From Clostridia bacterium (lineage in GTDB: Bacteria; Bacillota; Clostridia; Lachnospirales; Anaerotignaceae), in assembly GCA_910575055.1 (NCBI GenBank), contig CAJTDC010000001.1, positions 496,001-560,000 on the forward strand: DNA of 64,000 bases, in the 5' to 3' direction. The translations under genes were made by a program, and so were the position numbers. Below, in pieces: positions 17,158 through 25,706 of the stretch; positions within the stretch are counted from its first letter, which is position 1, and each line of letters starts with the position of its first letter. The notes under the pieces are model-generated. The model searched no databases. It was not told the origin of the DNA and saw only the letters and a list, made by a program, of their open reading frames with translations.

Positions 17158-17976
17158 TTACTCTCCGCCTTCCGCAGACGCTGCTTCCCTTTGTCCTTGT
17201 GGCAAGAAAGAAATTAATTTCTCTCTCAAAAATTTAGGATTTTCACCCGCTTGTATGGATAATACCCCTTCAATAATAATTGTTTTACAAAGTTCTTCTT
17301 CAGAATGTCTAATTCTTAATTTTGTTGCAATAGGATTAAATATCAAGTTTGCCAATATACAACCATAGAATGTTGTTACCAAAGCAACAGACATACTTGC
17401 ACCTAAGCTTCCTGCACCACTACTATCTTCCAAATTCATACTTTTTAACATATTAATCAAACCAACCAATGTACCAATCATACCAAATGCTGGTGCTGTT
17501 GATGATGCTTTTTCATACATTCCAACAACTTCATCATGTCGTGCTACTAAATTGTCTAAGTCATTGTTAAGCATTTCTTTTACTCTATCTGCATCTGTTG
17601 CGTCTACAATCAACATCAAGCCTTGTTTGAAAAATGGGTCATCTATTTGATTTGCTTTTTCTTCCAAAGCCAAAAGTCCATTCTTTCTAGCAATTTGTGC
17701 AAAATCTACCAATGTATCAATATATTCCATTGGGTCAAATTTTTTACCATCTAACATAATTTTTAAATGTTTTGGTACTGCTTTTAAGTGTTTGGAAGAA
17801 TAGTTTGCAACAACAGCAGCGATTGTTCCTCCTACAACGATAATTGCACTAGGAGGGTCTGCAAAGTTTCCAAGATTACCTATCACATATTTAATACCAT
17901 CGCTTGTATCAAGAGCAATACCATTAACAATAAATGCAATACCAACTATTATACCAATAATTGTTGTTAAGTCCAT
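17158..17976 (-). CDS. motA: Flagellar stator protein MotA
   Basis: The protein has 272 residues and four membrane segments; the conserved region APAFGMIGTLVGLINMLKSM and the cytoplasmic charged loop are present. MotA is the ion-channel subunit that pushes on FliG. It follows flbD by 24 bases, with a clear GCGGAGG site. The flgE-flbD-motA-motB order is common in Clostridia. Confidence 0.95.
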   Translation of the reverse strand: MDLTTIIGIIVGIAFIVNGIALDTSDGIKYVIGNLGNFADPPSAIIVVGGTIAAVVANYSSKHLKAVPKHLKIMLDGKKFDPMEYIDTLVDFAQIARKNGLLALEEKANQIDDPFFKQGLMLIVDATDADRVKEMLNNDLDNLVARHDEVVGMYEKASSTAPAFGMIGTLVGLINMLKSMNLEDSSGAGSLGASMSVALVTTFYGCILANLIFNPIATKLRIRHSEEELCKTIIIEGVLSIQAGENPKFLREKLISFLPQGQREAASAEGGE

Positions 17977-18000
17977 AACACGCCTCCGCTAATTTCTTCA

Positions 18001-18234
18001 TTACCACAACAAATTTTCTTCACCATTATGCTCTATACTCATTTTTTGATGCCATTCATATATCTTTGCATTATAATCAATAATCTTTTGTACAATTTCT
18101 TCCGCACTTTCCCTTACTACATAATAATCCTTATTCATCATAATAATTTTACTTTCTGGAATTAATTCAATTCTCTCAATTTGTCCACAATTAATAATAA
18201 ATGGTTCTTTGTTTAATTTTGTCAGCTTAATCAA
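18001..18234 (-). CDS. flbD: Small flagellar protein FlbD/SwrD
   Basis: The protein has 77 residues with the FlbD pattern: MIKLTKLNKEPFIINCGQIE, IPESKIIMMNKDYYVV and VRESAEEIVQKIIDYN. The Bacillus homologue (SwrD) raises flagellar motor power. The start is TTG at 18234 behind GGGGGG at a spacing of 6. It lies between flgE and motA. Confidence 0.9.
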   Translation of the reverse strand: MIKLTKLNKEPFIINCGQIERIELIPESKIIMMNKDYYVVRESAEEIVQKIIDYNAKIYEWHQKMSIEHNGEENLLW

Positions 18235-18305
18235 AATAAGCCCCCCTCTTTTTTTATTTATAATTCAGCTAGAGCGGGAATTACCCCACTCCAGCTATTA
18301 TATCA

Positions 18306-19277
18306 TTATCGCTTCATATTAACCAGTTCTTCCAACATCTGGTCTGTTACTGTGATAATTCTTGTATTTGCTTGGAAACCTCTTTGTGTTGTTATCATTT
18401 CTGCAAACTCATTTGCAATGTCAACATTCGCCATTTCCAAACAAGCTGTTTGCAATCTTCCTGTATTTCCTTCTCCTGGCTGAAATGCTTCTACTACACC
18501 AGTATTGTTTCCTATATTATAATAAGAATTTACATCAGCTTCCAAGGCACCAGGATTAGGAACATTTGCTACTGCAATAATACCTAATGCAAATGTTTCT
18601 CCACTTGGCATTTTTGCTGTAACTACACCACTTTTGTCAATAGAAATAGAAACTTTTGGCACTTCTCCTTCTTCTCCATTAAGACCGCCATCGCCTTGAG
18701 TATCACTTTTTACTTCTGGCACTTTCAGTGGAACCAAATTTGTTTTATCTATTGCTGCCCCATCTGGTAATGGAAATGTAGTTCCCTCTGGATAAGAAAA
18801 GCCATATACTACATAACCACTTCTATCTACAATATATCCATCTTCATCTTTATCAAAAGCACCTACTCTTGTTAATTTCAAAGAACTAATGTCCAGCTGC
18901 TCTCCATCTTCTGCTGCTCCTTGTTTTGGATTGACACCTTCTATATCTTCTCCTAATTTATTTCCCACCAAAAAGAAACCATCGCCAATAATCATACAAT
19001 CAGAAGCTTTTCCTGTTGCCGCTGGTGTACTTGTTTCAAAAAGTTTATCAATTGTTGATAAACTACAACCATAACCTACCTGTGCTGCATTTGTACCACC
19101 AAAGGAGTCTGAGCCTCCTGCTGCGTGTGATGTTGTTGTATACATTGCTTCTTGGAATGTTGCACGAGATGATTTATATCCATATGTGTTACAGTTTGAT
19201 ATATTATTGCCTATAACGTCCATTTTTGATTGATGTGTTTTTAAACCTGCTACTGCAGCATACATTGATCTAACCAT
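18306..19277 (-). CDS. flgE: Flagellar hook protein FlgE
   Basis: The protein has 323 residues: N-terminal MYAAVAGLKTHQSKMDVIGN, then IGDGFFLVG, a variable middle, and C-terminal TACLEMANVDIANEFAEMIT with a QANTRIITVTDQMLEEL end. Subunit of the exported hook. The length lies between the short Bacillus hook protein and the roughly 400-residue enteric one. It follows flgD and the TIGR02530 gene and precedes flbD. The ribosome site AGGAGG is good. Confidence 0.92.
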   Translation of the reverse strand: MVRSMYAAVAGLKTHQSKMDVIGNNISNCNTYGYKSSRATFQEAMYTTTSHAAGGSDSFGGTNAAQVGYGCSLSTIDKLFETSTPAATGKASDCMIIGDGFFLVGNKLGEDIEGVNPKQGAAEDGEQLDISSLKLTRVGAFDKDEDGYIVDRSGYVVYGFSYPEGTTFPLPDGAAIDKTNLVPLKVPEVKSDTQGDGGLNGEEGEVPKVSISIDKSGVVTAKMPSGETFALGIIAVANVPNPGALEADVNSYYNIGNNTGVVEAFQPGEGNTGRLQTACLEMANVDIANEFAEMITTQRGFQANTRIITVTDQMLEELVNMKR

Positions 19278-19363
19278 TTATTATTTCCTCCTAAAATTAT
19301 GCTGTGCTGTCATTGAGGGCAGACAGTCTATCTGCCCTCTTAGCCTCCATAAAATGGTCCAGC

Positions 19364-19744
19364 TTATAGTATAACAGCACTATCTATTTTTGTAAAAATA
19401 TTATTTTTCATTTCAGCTCCGCTTAATGTTGTTACAACGATATTATTGGGGATATTTACAATAAATACTTCTTTTGGGCCTATTATTACAACATCTTTTG
19501 CTCCTTTTTGTTTTGCTTTTTCTACTGCATTATTTAAGTCATTCATAAGAGTTGTTGTTACTTCTATGCCTCTTTGGTCAATTCGTTCTTTAGCGTGTTT
19601 TGAAAACTGCACTTCTTGCTTTTGTTGTATTGTTTCTTGCAACAGTTGCTCAAATCCCACACCTCTTTGACCAGCCTGTATTTTTTGTAGTTCGGAGCCT
19701 CTAATTCCATTTACTACTTGATTATTATTTACATTTTGAACCAT
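19364..19744 (-). CDS. Flagellar operon protein of the TIGR02530 type
   Basis: The protein has 126 residues. The core QFSKHAKERIDQRGIEV then LNNAVEKAKQKGAKDVVII and FIVNIPNNIVVTTL fits the small flagellar-operon family TIGR02530, found beside flgD and flgE in Firmicutes. Its exact role is not established; the location suggests hook assembly. No signal peptide or membrane segment is seen. Confidence 0.85.
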   Translation of the reverse strand: MVQNVNNNQVVNGIRGSELQKIQAGQRGVGFEQLLQETIQQKQEVQFSKHAKERIDQRGIEVTTTLMNDLNNAVEKAKQKGAKDVVIIGPKEVFIVNIPNNIVVTTLSGAEMKNNIFTKIDSAVIL

Positions 19745-19775
19745 ACAACATTCCCCTTATCCTGTTCCTCTAAGT

Positions 19776-20354
19776 TTATGCCTCTGGTTTGACTTCTTCT
19801 GTGTTGTCTGTAGTATCGTCTTTGTCTATACTTTCATCTTTGTCTATGCCTTCGTCTTTGTCTACATCTCCATCTACGCCTTCATTTTTATCACTACCTT
19901 CATTTTCTATAAATTCTTCTGGAATTTTACCAACAGCCATAATTTGTGACAAACTATATGCTTTTCCATCTACAAAAACAACAGTTTCTCCTTGATATAA
20001 TCCAGTTCCTGTAATTAAACCAACTTTTGTTTCTAATTCTCCCTTTGAATTTTCTACTGCAAGTGTAACTTCTTTTCCTACCAATGATGCAGAATAGTTT
20101 GTAACTGCAATATCATTCATATTTGTAATTGCTGCCTTCAATTCTGACATTGTTTGTATAGATGACATTTGTGATAACTGTTGCATCATTTCTGAGTTAC
20201 TCATTGGATTTGTCATATCCTGATTTTGTAATTGTGCTGCAATCAATTTTAAAAAGTCTGTTGAGTCTAATGTTGTTTTACTATATGTGCCTACTTTTCT
20301 AAAAGCATCTTCTGCTCTTTGATTATAAGCAGCACTAATACTATCTATTGCCAT
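19776..20354 (-). CDS. flgD: Hook cap/scaffold protein FlgD with acidic repeat tail
   Basis: The protein has 192 residues. The N-terminal FlgD core is clear (LDSTDFLKLIAAQLQNQDMT, NSEMMQQLSQMSSIQTM). FlgD caps the growing hook during assembly. The C-terminal 35 or so residues are an acidic low-complexity tail built from repeats like DKDEGIDKDESI. The FlgD middle domain is short compared with enteric FlgD. It lies between fliK and the TIGR02530 gene. Confidence 0.92.
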   Translation of the reverse strand: MAIDSISAAYNQRAEDAFRKVGTYSKTTLDSTDFLKLIAAQLQNQDMTNPMSNSEMMQQLSQMSSIQTMSELKAAITNMNDIAVTNYSASLVGKEVTLAVENSKGELETKVGLITGTGLYQGETVVFVDGKAYSLSQIMAVGKIPEEFIENEGSDKNEGVDGDVDKDEGIDKDESIDKDDTTDNTEEVKPEA

Positions 20355-20372
20355 AACAATTCCTCCTTTTCA

Positions 20373-21644
20373 TTATACCACATTCCACAATCCTAATCTC
20401 ATTTGTTGTATGAAATCTACAGATTGTTCTGCCTGCATTCTTTGTTGATGTTGTTTTTGCTGTTCTTCTTTTTGTCTTGCAAATCCATCGCCTTTTGCTT
20501 CTCTATTTTGGTCTTGTGCTTGCATTTCTTTTTTGTCAACCACCTCAACATTTGTTTCATTGCCTGTATTTTGTTCTATAATAGAACTAATCTCTCTTGC
20601 TTTTTCAGCAAGCAGGCTGCTTGTTTTTGCATTTTCAGCAAACATTGATACGTGTGCCTGACCATTTTCCATAACTAATTTAATTACTATTTTGCCCAAT
20701 TCTTTTGGCATAAGCTGTATCTCAAATTCATTTTCATGTTGTGCAAATTTTGCTAACATTTTATCTGATACTTTTTGTGCCATTTCACCACTTGAAATTT
20801 GAGCATTTTCTCCTACTTTAATATTGATAACATCATCAGAAAATGTTCTTGTATTTGTAGTAGGAATTTCTTCTTCAAAAAAGTTTGTTTCTTCTTCTGA
20901 AGTATTTGTTTGTGCTGTATCAGTTTTTGTTTCTGTTATTGTTTGTTCTGTTTTTACTACAACTGTTTCTTCTGTTGCTTTTGCAGTTTCTGTTTTTACA
21001 TCTGCTTTTATAGCTTCTGTTTGTTGTTTTTGTTCTTGTTTTGGTTGTACTTCAACAGCTTTTTCAACTTCTACTTCTTTTGGAGTTTCTTTCGCAACTG
21101 TTTCTTCTGTTTGTACAGTTGTTTGTTGTACTACTTGTTCTGCCCCATTTTCATTTCCTTGCTGCACTACATTTCCTTCTACTGCTGTTTGTTGTGTTAC
21201 ATCAACGTTCATTTGTGTTGTTGCTTGAACTGCATCTGTTTGTACAATAGGAGTTTCTACAACAGCATTTTCTGCTTGATTTTCTACTGGTACAATATTT
21301 GTGTTTACTACTGCTGCAAACATTGCTAAATCTACTTGCTGCATCATATTGTCTTTTACTTCTTCTACATCTTTGCTGTTTGTTTCTTCTCCTTGTTGTT
21401 TGTCTGGCTTTGTAACATCTTCTTTTGTATTAACACTATCTTCTTTTGCAGTATCTTTTGAAGCAGTGTCTTTTTTAGGTTTTGATTTTGTGGCAGTATT
21501 ATCACTACTTGTTTTTTGTGTTTGTGCTGTCTGCTGCATAAAGCCATAAAATGCCTCATTTTTATAGTCAGAACCATTCACTTTTGCTGCTGATACTTGC
21601 CCCTGCATTGTTACAAAGTCATTTAATTTTACGCTCGTATCCAC
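20373..21644 (-). CDS. fliK: Hook-length control protein FliK
   Basis: The protein has 423 residues. About 270 N-terminal residues are low-complexity (Thr, Val, Gln, Glu, Lys), as expected for the molecular ruler, and the C-terminal Flg_hook domain is recognisable (EFEIQLMPKELGKIVIKLVM, GQAHVSMFAENAKT). FliK is exported and acts on FlhB to switch substrate class. The start is GTG at 21644 with GGAGGTG 5 bases upstream. Its low complexity creates long meaningless ORFs on the other strand. Confidence 0.9.
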   Translation of the reverse strand: MDTSVKLNDFVTMQGQVSAAKVNGSDYKNEAFYGFMQQTAQTQKTSSDNTATKSKPKKDTASKDTAKEDSVNTKEDVTKPDKQQGEETNSKDVEEVKDNMMQQVDLAMFAAVVNTNIVPVENQAENAVVETPIVQTDAVQATTQMNVDVTQQTAVEGNVVQQGNENGAEQVVQQTTVQTEETVAKETPKEVEVEKAVEVQPKQEQKQQTEAIKADVKTETAKATEETVVVKTEQTITETKTDTAQTNTSEEETNFFEEEIPTTNTRTFSDDVINIKVGENAQISSGEMAQKVSDKMLAKFAQHENEFEIQLMPKELGKIVIKLVMENGQAHVSMFAENAKTSSLLAEKAREISSIIEQNTGNETNVEVVDKKEMQAQDQNREAKGDGFARQKEEQQKQHQQRMQAEQSVDFIQQMRLGLWNVV

Positions 21645-21708
21645 AACTTCACCTCCTTAATATAATAAAAATATTTATAGTAAATTCTTTACAGAATTAC
21701 TATCAAAA

Positions 21709-22152
21709 TTATTTTGCTGCAATACGGCTGAACGAAACAAATTCTTCCACTAATGCTTCTTCTGCTTTTTGTTCTTCTTTATGATAGATTTCTAATTTCT
21801 TTTCTTTCAGCTTTTCCAATGATGAAGTATCTTGTTTTGCTGCAACAACTTCCATTCTTTTATTTTCTTCTTCTACTTTTATCAATGCTAATTTCTTTTC
21901 TTCTTGTTTAATAGATACTTCTAATTTTCTCAAATATGCTTCAAATCCTATAGACTCTATTATTGTAATTCCTTCCATTTTTTTCTGATTAAAATCGTTA
22001 TTACACTTTTTATATTCTTCTTCCAAGTTATGTATTACTTTTTCTTGTTCATTAATTCTTGCCAATATCTTTGCGTGTTCATTTTTTAAAGAATCCAAAA
22101 CCTGATTTTTATAATTTAATACTGTCCCCAATGTAAAATTAAACTTTTTCAT
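21709..22152 (-). CDS. fliJ: Flagellar export chaperone FliJ
   Basis: The protein has 147 residues, almost entirely helical coiled coil (FNFTLGTVLNYKNQVLDSLK start, EEKKLALIKVEEENKRMEV). This is the FliJ pattern: the central stalk of the export ATPase. It directly follows fliI (26-base gap) and precedes fliK. Confidence 0.9.
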   Translation of the reverse strand: MKKFNFTLGTVLNYKNQVLDSLKNEHAKILARINEQEKVIHNLEEEYKKCNNDFNQKKMEGITIIESIGFEAYLRKLEVSIKQEEKKLALIKVEEENKRMEVVAAKQDTSSLEKLKEKKLEIYHKEEQKAEEALVEEFVSFSRIAAK

Positions 22153-22178
22153 AATGCTATTACATTCCTCTCCTCAAA

Positions 22179-23480
22179 TCACTTTAGAATTTTTTCCATT
22201 TGCTCTACTACTTCATCATATGAAAATTTATCTGTTGTGCTCTGCTTTAAAAAATTATTTATTTTATCTATTTTTGAAATAGCATAATCTACTTGTGCAT
22301 TTGTACCTGCTTTATATGCACCAATAGAAATCAAGTCAGCATTTTTATCATACACACTCATAATATCTCTCATTTTTGAATTTAATTGTTTATGTTTTTG
22401 TGAAACAATACTACTCATCAAACGAGAAATACTTGCATTTACATCTATCGCTGGAAAATGATTACTATTTGCTAGTTTTCTTGTTAACACAATATGTCCA
22501 TCTAATATACCTCTTACTGTGTCGGCAATAGGCTCATTTGTATCATCACCTTCTACCAAAACAGTATAAACTCCTGTAATAGAACCTTTTTTAAAATTGC
22601 CGCTTCTTTCCAACAATTTTGGCAGTTCTGCATATATAGAAGGCGTATATCCCCTTGCTACAGGCGGTTCTCCTACAGCAAGTCCAATTTCTCTCTGTGC
22701 CATAGCAAAACGTGTTAGCGAGTCCATCATCAAAAGCACGTCATTTCCTTGGTCTTTAAAATATTCTGCGATTGTTGTTGCTACTAAAGGACATTTCATT
22801 CTCAGCATAGCAGGTTGGTCACTTGTGGCAATGATGAGTACAGAACGCTTCATACCTTCCTCACCCAAATCTCTTTCCATAAATTCTACAACTTCTCTAC
22901 CACGTTCCCCTACTAAAGCAATGACGTTAATATCTGCCTTTACATTTTTTGCTATCATACCTAGCAATGTACTTTTTCCAACACCACTACCTGCAAATAT
23001 TCCAATTCTTTGTCCTTTTCCTATTGTTAATGTACCATCAATCGCTTTTACTCCAAATTCTATTTTTTCTGTAATAGGCGGTCTTTCTAACGGATTTATG
23101 TAAGAACTTTCTACTGTATAGTATTCTTCTGCTTTAAAAGCACCTTTTCCATCTATAGGATTTCCCATAGCGTCTATTGCTCTACCTCTTAAAAAATCAC
23201 CAACAGGTATTCTTAATCTTTGTTTTGTATTTCTCACAAAACTTCCTACTGCTATACCACTCATATTATCATAGGGCATTAAAAATATTTTCTCATCTTT
23301 AAATCCTACAATTTCTGCTGGTATCTGTTTATTACTTCCTTCATTATATATCAGGCTAATATCTCCCATACTTGCCTTACCACCAGAGGCTTCTATGCCC
23401 ATACCAACAATATTTTCAATTTTGCCTATATGACTGATTGTTTCAGACTCTAATACTAAACTAGCCATATTCCTAAACAT
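22179..23480 (-). CDS. fliI: Flagellar export ATPase FliI
   Basis: The protein has about 433 residues. It shows the P-loop GIFAGSGVGKSTLLGM, the Walker B strand DVLLMMDSLTRFAMAQREI and GEPPVARGYTPS. It hydrolyses ATP to aid export, with FliH and FliJ. A GTG at 23486 falls at the edge of AGGAGGGG (23486-23493), so the ATG at 23480 is the better start. A 250-base gap with a terminator-like hairpin separates it from fliH, unusual inside this operon. Confidence 0.95.
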   Translation of the reverse strand: MFRNMASLVLESETISHIGKIENIVGMGIEASGGKASMGDISLIYNEGSNKQIPAEIVGFKDEKIFLMPYDNMSGIAVGSFVRNTKQRLRIPVGDFLRGRAIDAMGNPIDGKGAFKAEEYYTVESSYINPLERPPITEKIEFGVKAIDGTLTIGKGQRIGIFAGSGVGKSTLLGMIAKNVKADINVIALVGERGREVVEFMERDLGEEGMKRSVLIIATSDQPAMLRMKCPLVATTIAEYFKDQGNDVLLMMDSLTRFAMAQREIGLAVGEPPVARGYTPSIYAELPKLLERSGNFKKGSITGVYTVLVEGDDTNEPIADTVRGILDGHIVLTRKLANSNHFPAIDVNASISRLMSSIVSQKHKQLNSKMRDIMSVYDKNADLISIGAYKAGTNAQVDYAISKIDKINNFLKQSTTDKFSYDEVVEQMEKILK

Positions 23481-23575
23481 ATCCACCCCTCCTATTACTT
23501 ATTTTAAATTTTGTTTTGTCAACAGTCAACCTTAATTCTGTATCTTATTTAATTTTAATAAAAACTTAAAATAAA

Positions 23576-23613
23576 TATAGAGGCTTTCCACATTATTTGG
23601 TAAAGCCCCTATA
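23576..23613 (-). terminator. Terminator-like hairpin inside the fla operon (fliH-fliI gap)
   Basis: On the reverse strand a 12-bp stem (one G-U pair; 23602-23613 with 23576-23587) is extended by CCA/TGG around a 7-base loop, and the next 20 bases are U-rich. It could stop or thin out transcription before fliI, or mark an inserted element. A second small repeat, CTTATG/CATAAG, lies near 23639-23659. Confidence 0.6.
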
Positions 23614-23731
23614 TAAATATTATTTCTTTTCTACAAAACTTATGCCTTTTCAACATAAGCACTGGGACAAAACCTTACTACCTATTATTTTTTTCATAAC
23701 TACAAATTGTCCAAAGAAAATTATTGCTTAA

Positions 23732-24682
23732 TTATAGCGGTGCACTATTCAATATTTCTTTAATATTTACTACTTGTGTGCTTGCACTTGCGTCTATAAT
23801 TTCATCTGGTAATTCTATAATACATGTTCCAGGTGCTTCATTTTCCATTACAACAATTTTAACATGGTCGGAAAGGTGTGCCAAATGTTGGAGTAATGCA
23901 GAATCTCCTTCTACCATCAACTCTGCATCACATCTAGCAATATACACTTTTGCCCATTCTCGTGTTTTTAATTTTTCTGTAGCAGAAATTACCATTCTTT
24001 CAATTACTTCTTCACTTGATTTTAAACTTACTTGTATTACTTTTTCTGCTATGGCTATCGCTACATCTTTTAACTGGCTGCGGTATTTTTGCAGCATTTC
24101 TTCTTTCATTTGTTCTGCATTTTCTATTACTAATTTAATGTCTTCCAGAGCTTCTCTGCTCATTTGCTCATACTGCATTTTACAATCTGCTTCTGCTTGC
24201 TGTCTGCCTTGTTCCATTCCTTGTTCATAACCTGATTGTTGTGCTTCCATTTTCAGTTTTTCTGCTTCCTCTTTTGATTTTGAAAGCAACACTTCTGCTT
24301 CTTCTTTGGCTTTTTGCAACACTGCTTCTGCTTTTGCAGCAGCTTCTTGTTCAATTTCTATTGCCTTTTTTCTACTTTTTTCTATTTCTTGTTCTGCCCT
24401 TTTCTTTTCTTCCCAAAATTCTTGCTCAAAATCTTGTTTTTTGTTAAATTTTTCTTCTTCTTTTTCTTCTACAACTTCCTCTGGAATTTCTTTTTCTTCT
24501 TCCAGAATTTCCTCTTTTGGTTTCTTTTTTTCTTCTTTTAATTGTGGTAAATCATCTAATATTCTGATTTTTTTTTTGATTTCTTGTTCTTCTCTTTCTC
24601 TATCGGCTTTATTACTAGGTATATAATCTACTATTTCATGATTATCATAAAACTTAAAGATATTACTACGCAATAATATCAT
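23732..24682 (-). CDS. fliH: Flagellar export ATPase regulator FliH
   Basis: The protein has 316 residues, longer than most FliH. Residues about 30-160 are a highly charged Glu/Lys coiled coil; about 160-316 resemble the FliH/V-ATPase E-subunit domain (QSGYEQGMEQGRQQAEADCK, VAIAIAEKVIQVSL). It holds FliI and links it to the C-ring. It overlaps fliG by 17 bases. The ATG at 24682 touches its ribosome site GGAAGG; a TTG 9 bases later has better spacing, so the start is uncertain but coupled to fliG. Confidence 0.9.
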   Translation of the reverse strand: MILLRSNIFKFYDNHEIVDYIPSNKADREREEQEIKKKIRILDDLPQLKEEKKKPKEEILEEEKEIPEEVVEEKEEEKFNKKQDFEQEFWEEKKRAEQEIEKSRKKAIEIEQEAAAKAEAVLQKAKEEAEVLLSKSKEEAEKLKMEAQQSGYEQGMEQGRQQAEADCKMQYEQMSREALEDIKLVIENAEQMKEEMLQKYRSQLKDVAIAIAEKVIQVSLKSSEEVIERMVISATEKLKTREWAKVYIARCDAELMVEGDSALLQHLAHLSDHVKIVVMENEAPGTCIIELPDEIIDASASTQVVNIKEILNSAPL

Positions 24683-25706
24683 CCCTTCCGCCTTTCATAA
24701 TGATAATTTCACCTTGTTCTTCTAGTTTTCTGATAATACCAACAATTCTCTGTTGTGCATCTTCAACATCTTTCTTACGAACATTTGTTGTAATTTCAAG
24801 GTCGGATTTAATAGAGTCAGCCATACGAGAAGACATATTTGCAAATATCATACTCTTTACTTCTTCATTTGCACCCTTCAATGCAAATACAAGGTCTTTG
24901 CTGTCACAATCACGTACAAAACGTTGTATAGAACGATTGTCCATTGTTGTAATATCTTCGAATACAAACATTCTCTTTCTAATTTCTTCTGCCAATTCTG
25001 CATCTCTTTCAGAAAGACCATCGAATATACTTTTCTCACTGCTTCTATCCATATTGTTCATTACTTCAGCAATATAATCAATACCACCCACTTGTTTATA
25101 ATCCGTTGTGAGCATATTAGCAAATTTCTTCTCTAATTCTTTCTCCACAATTTTTATAATATCTGGTGCCACACTACTCATAGTTGCAATACTATGCACT
25201 ACTTGCAATCTTTTTTCATCACTTAAATTTTCAATTACTTGCGAGGATAATGTAGAATCTACATATGCCAACACAAGAGCAATTGTTTGTGGTCTTTCTT
25301 GTGATAATATTGTTACCAAGTTTGGACCATCTGTTTTTCTAATAAATGAAAATGCTCTTGTCTTTAACTGTTTAGAAACTCTCTCTAATAATCCATGTGC
25401 TACAGACTCGCCAAATGCCTTCTCTAACACTGTTTTCGCATATTCTAAACCACCATCTGTTACAACTTTTTGTGTTAAACACATCTTATAAAATTCATCT
25501 AACACTTCCTCTATTTCTTCTGGTGTCAAATGTTGTAACTTTGCTACTTCCACAGTTAATTTTTCTAAGTCTTCCTCACTAAGGTGTTTATATATTTGAG
25601 ATGCTTTATCTACTCCTAAAGAAACAACAACTGCCGCTGCCTTCTGCTCTGGTGATAAAGCTCGCTTATCTTGCTTTTCTTGCTTATCTTGCTTTTCTTC
25701 AGGCAT
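24666..25706 (-). CDS. fliG: Flagellar motor switch protein FliG
   Basis: The protein has 346 residues. The typical FliG pattern is present: LSPEQKAAAVVVSLGVDKAS, the middle EVMNNMDRSSEKSIFDGL, and the C-terminal charged torque helix region with FVRDCDSKDLVFALKGANEE and SSRMADSIKSDLE. FliG forms the top of the C-ring and meets MotA. An added N-terminal KQDKQEKQDK stretch precedes the domain. It overlaps fliF by 8 bases. Confidence 0.97.
   Translation of the reverse strand: MPEEKQDKQEKQDKRALSPEQKAAAVVVSLGVDKASQIYKHLSEEDLEKLTVEVAKLQHLTPEEIEEVLDEFYKMCLTQKVVTDGGLEYAKTVLEKAFGESVAHGLLERVSKQLKTRAFSFIRKTDGPNLVTILSQERPQTIALVLAYVDSTLSSQVIENLSDEKRLQVVHSIATMSSVAPDIIKIVEKELEKKFANMLTTDYKQVGGIDYIAEVMNNMDRSSEKSIFDGLSERDAELAEEIRKRMFVFEDITTMDNRSIQRFVRDCDSKDLVFALKGANEEVKSMIFANMSSRMADSIKSDLEITTNVRKKDVEDAQQRIVGIIRKLEEQGEIIIMKGGRDDIIA

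Noticed and set aside
20824-21329. Long open frames opposite fliK (134 and 139 residues)
   Set aside because: They are Cys/Ser/Phe-rich mirrors of fliK's low-complexity codons, without ribosome sites or family traits.
24241-24626. Three overlapping frames opposite fliH
   Set aside because: They mirror the Glu/Lys-rich coiled coil of FliH (Phe/Leu/Ser output).
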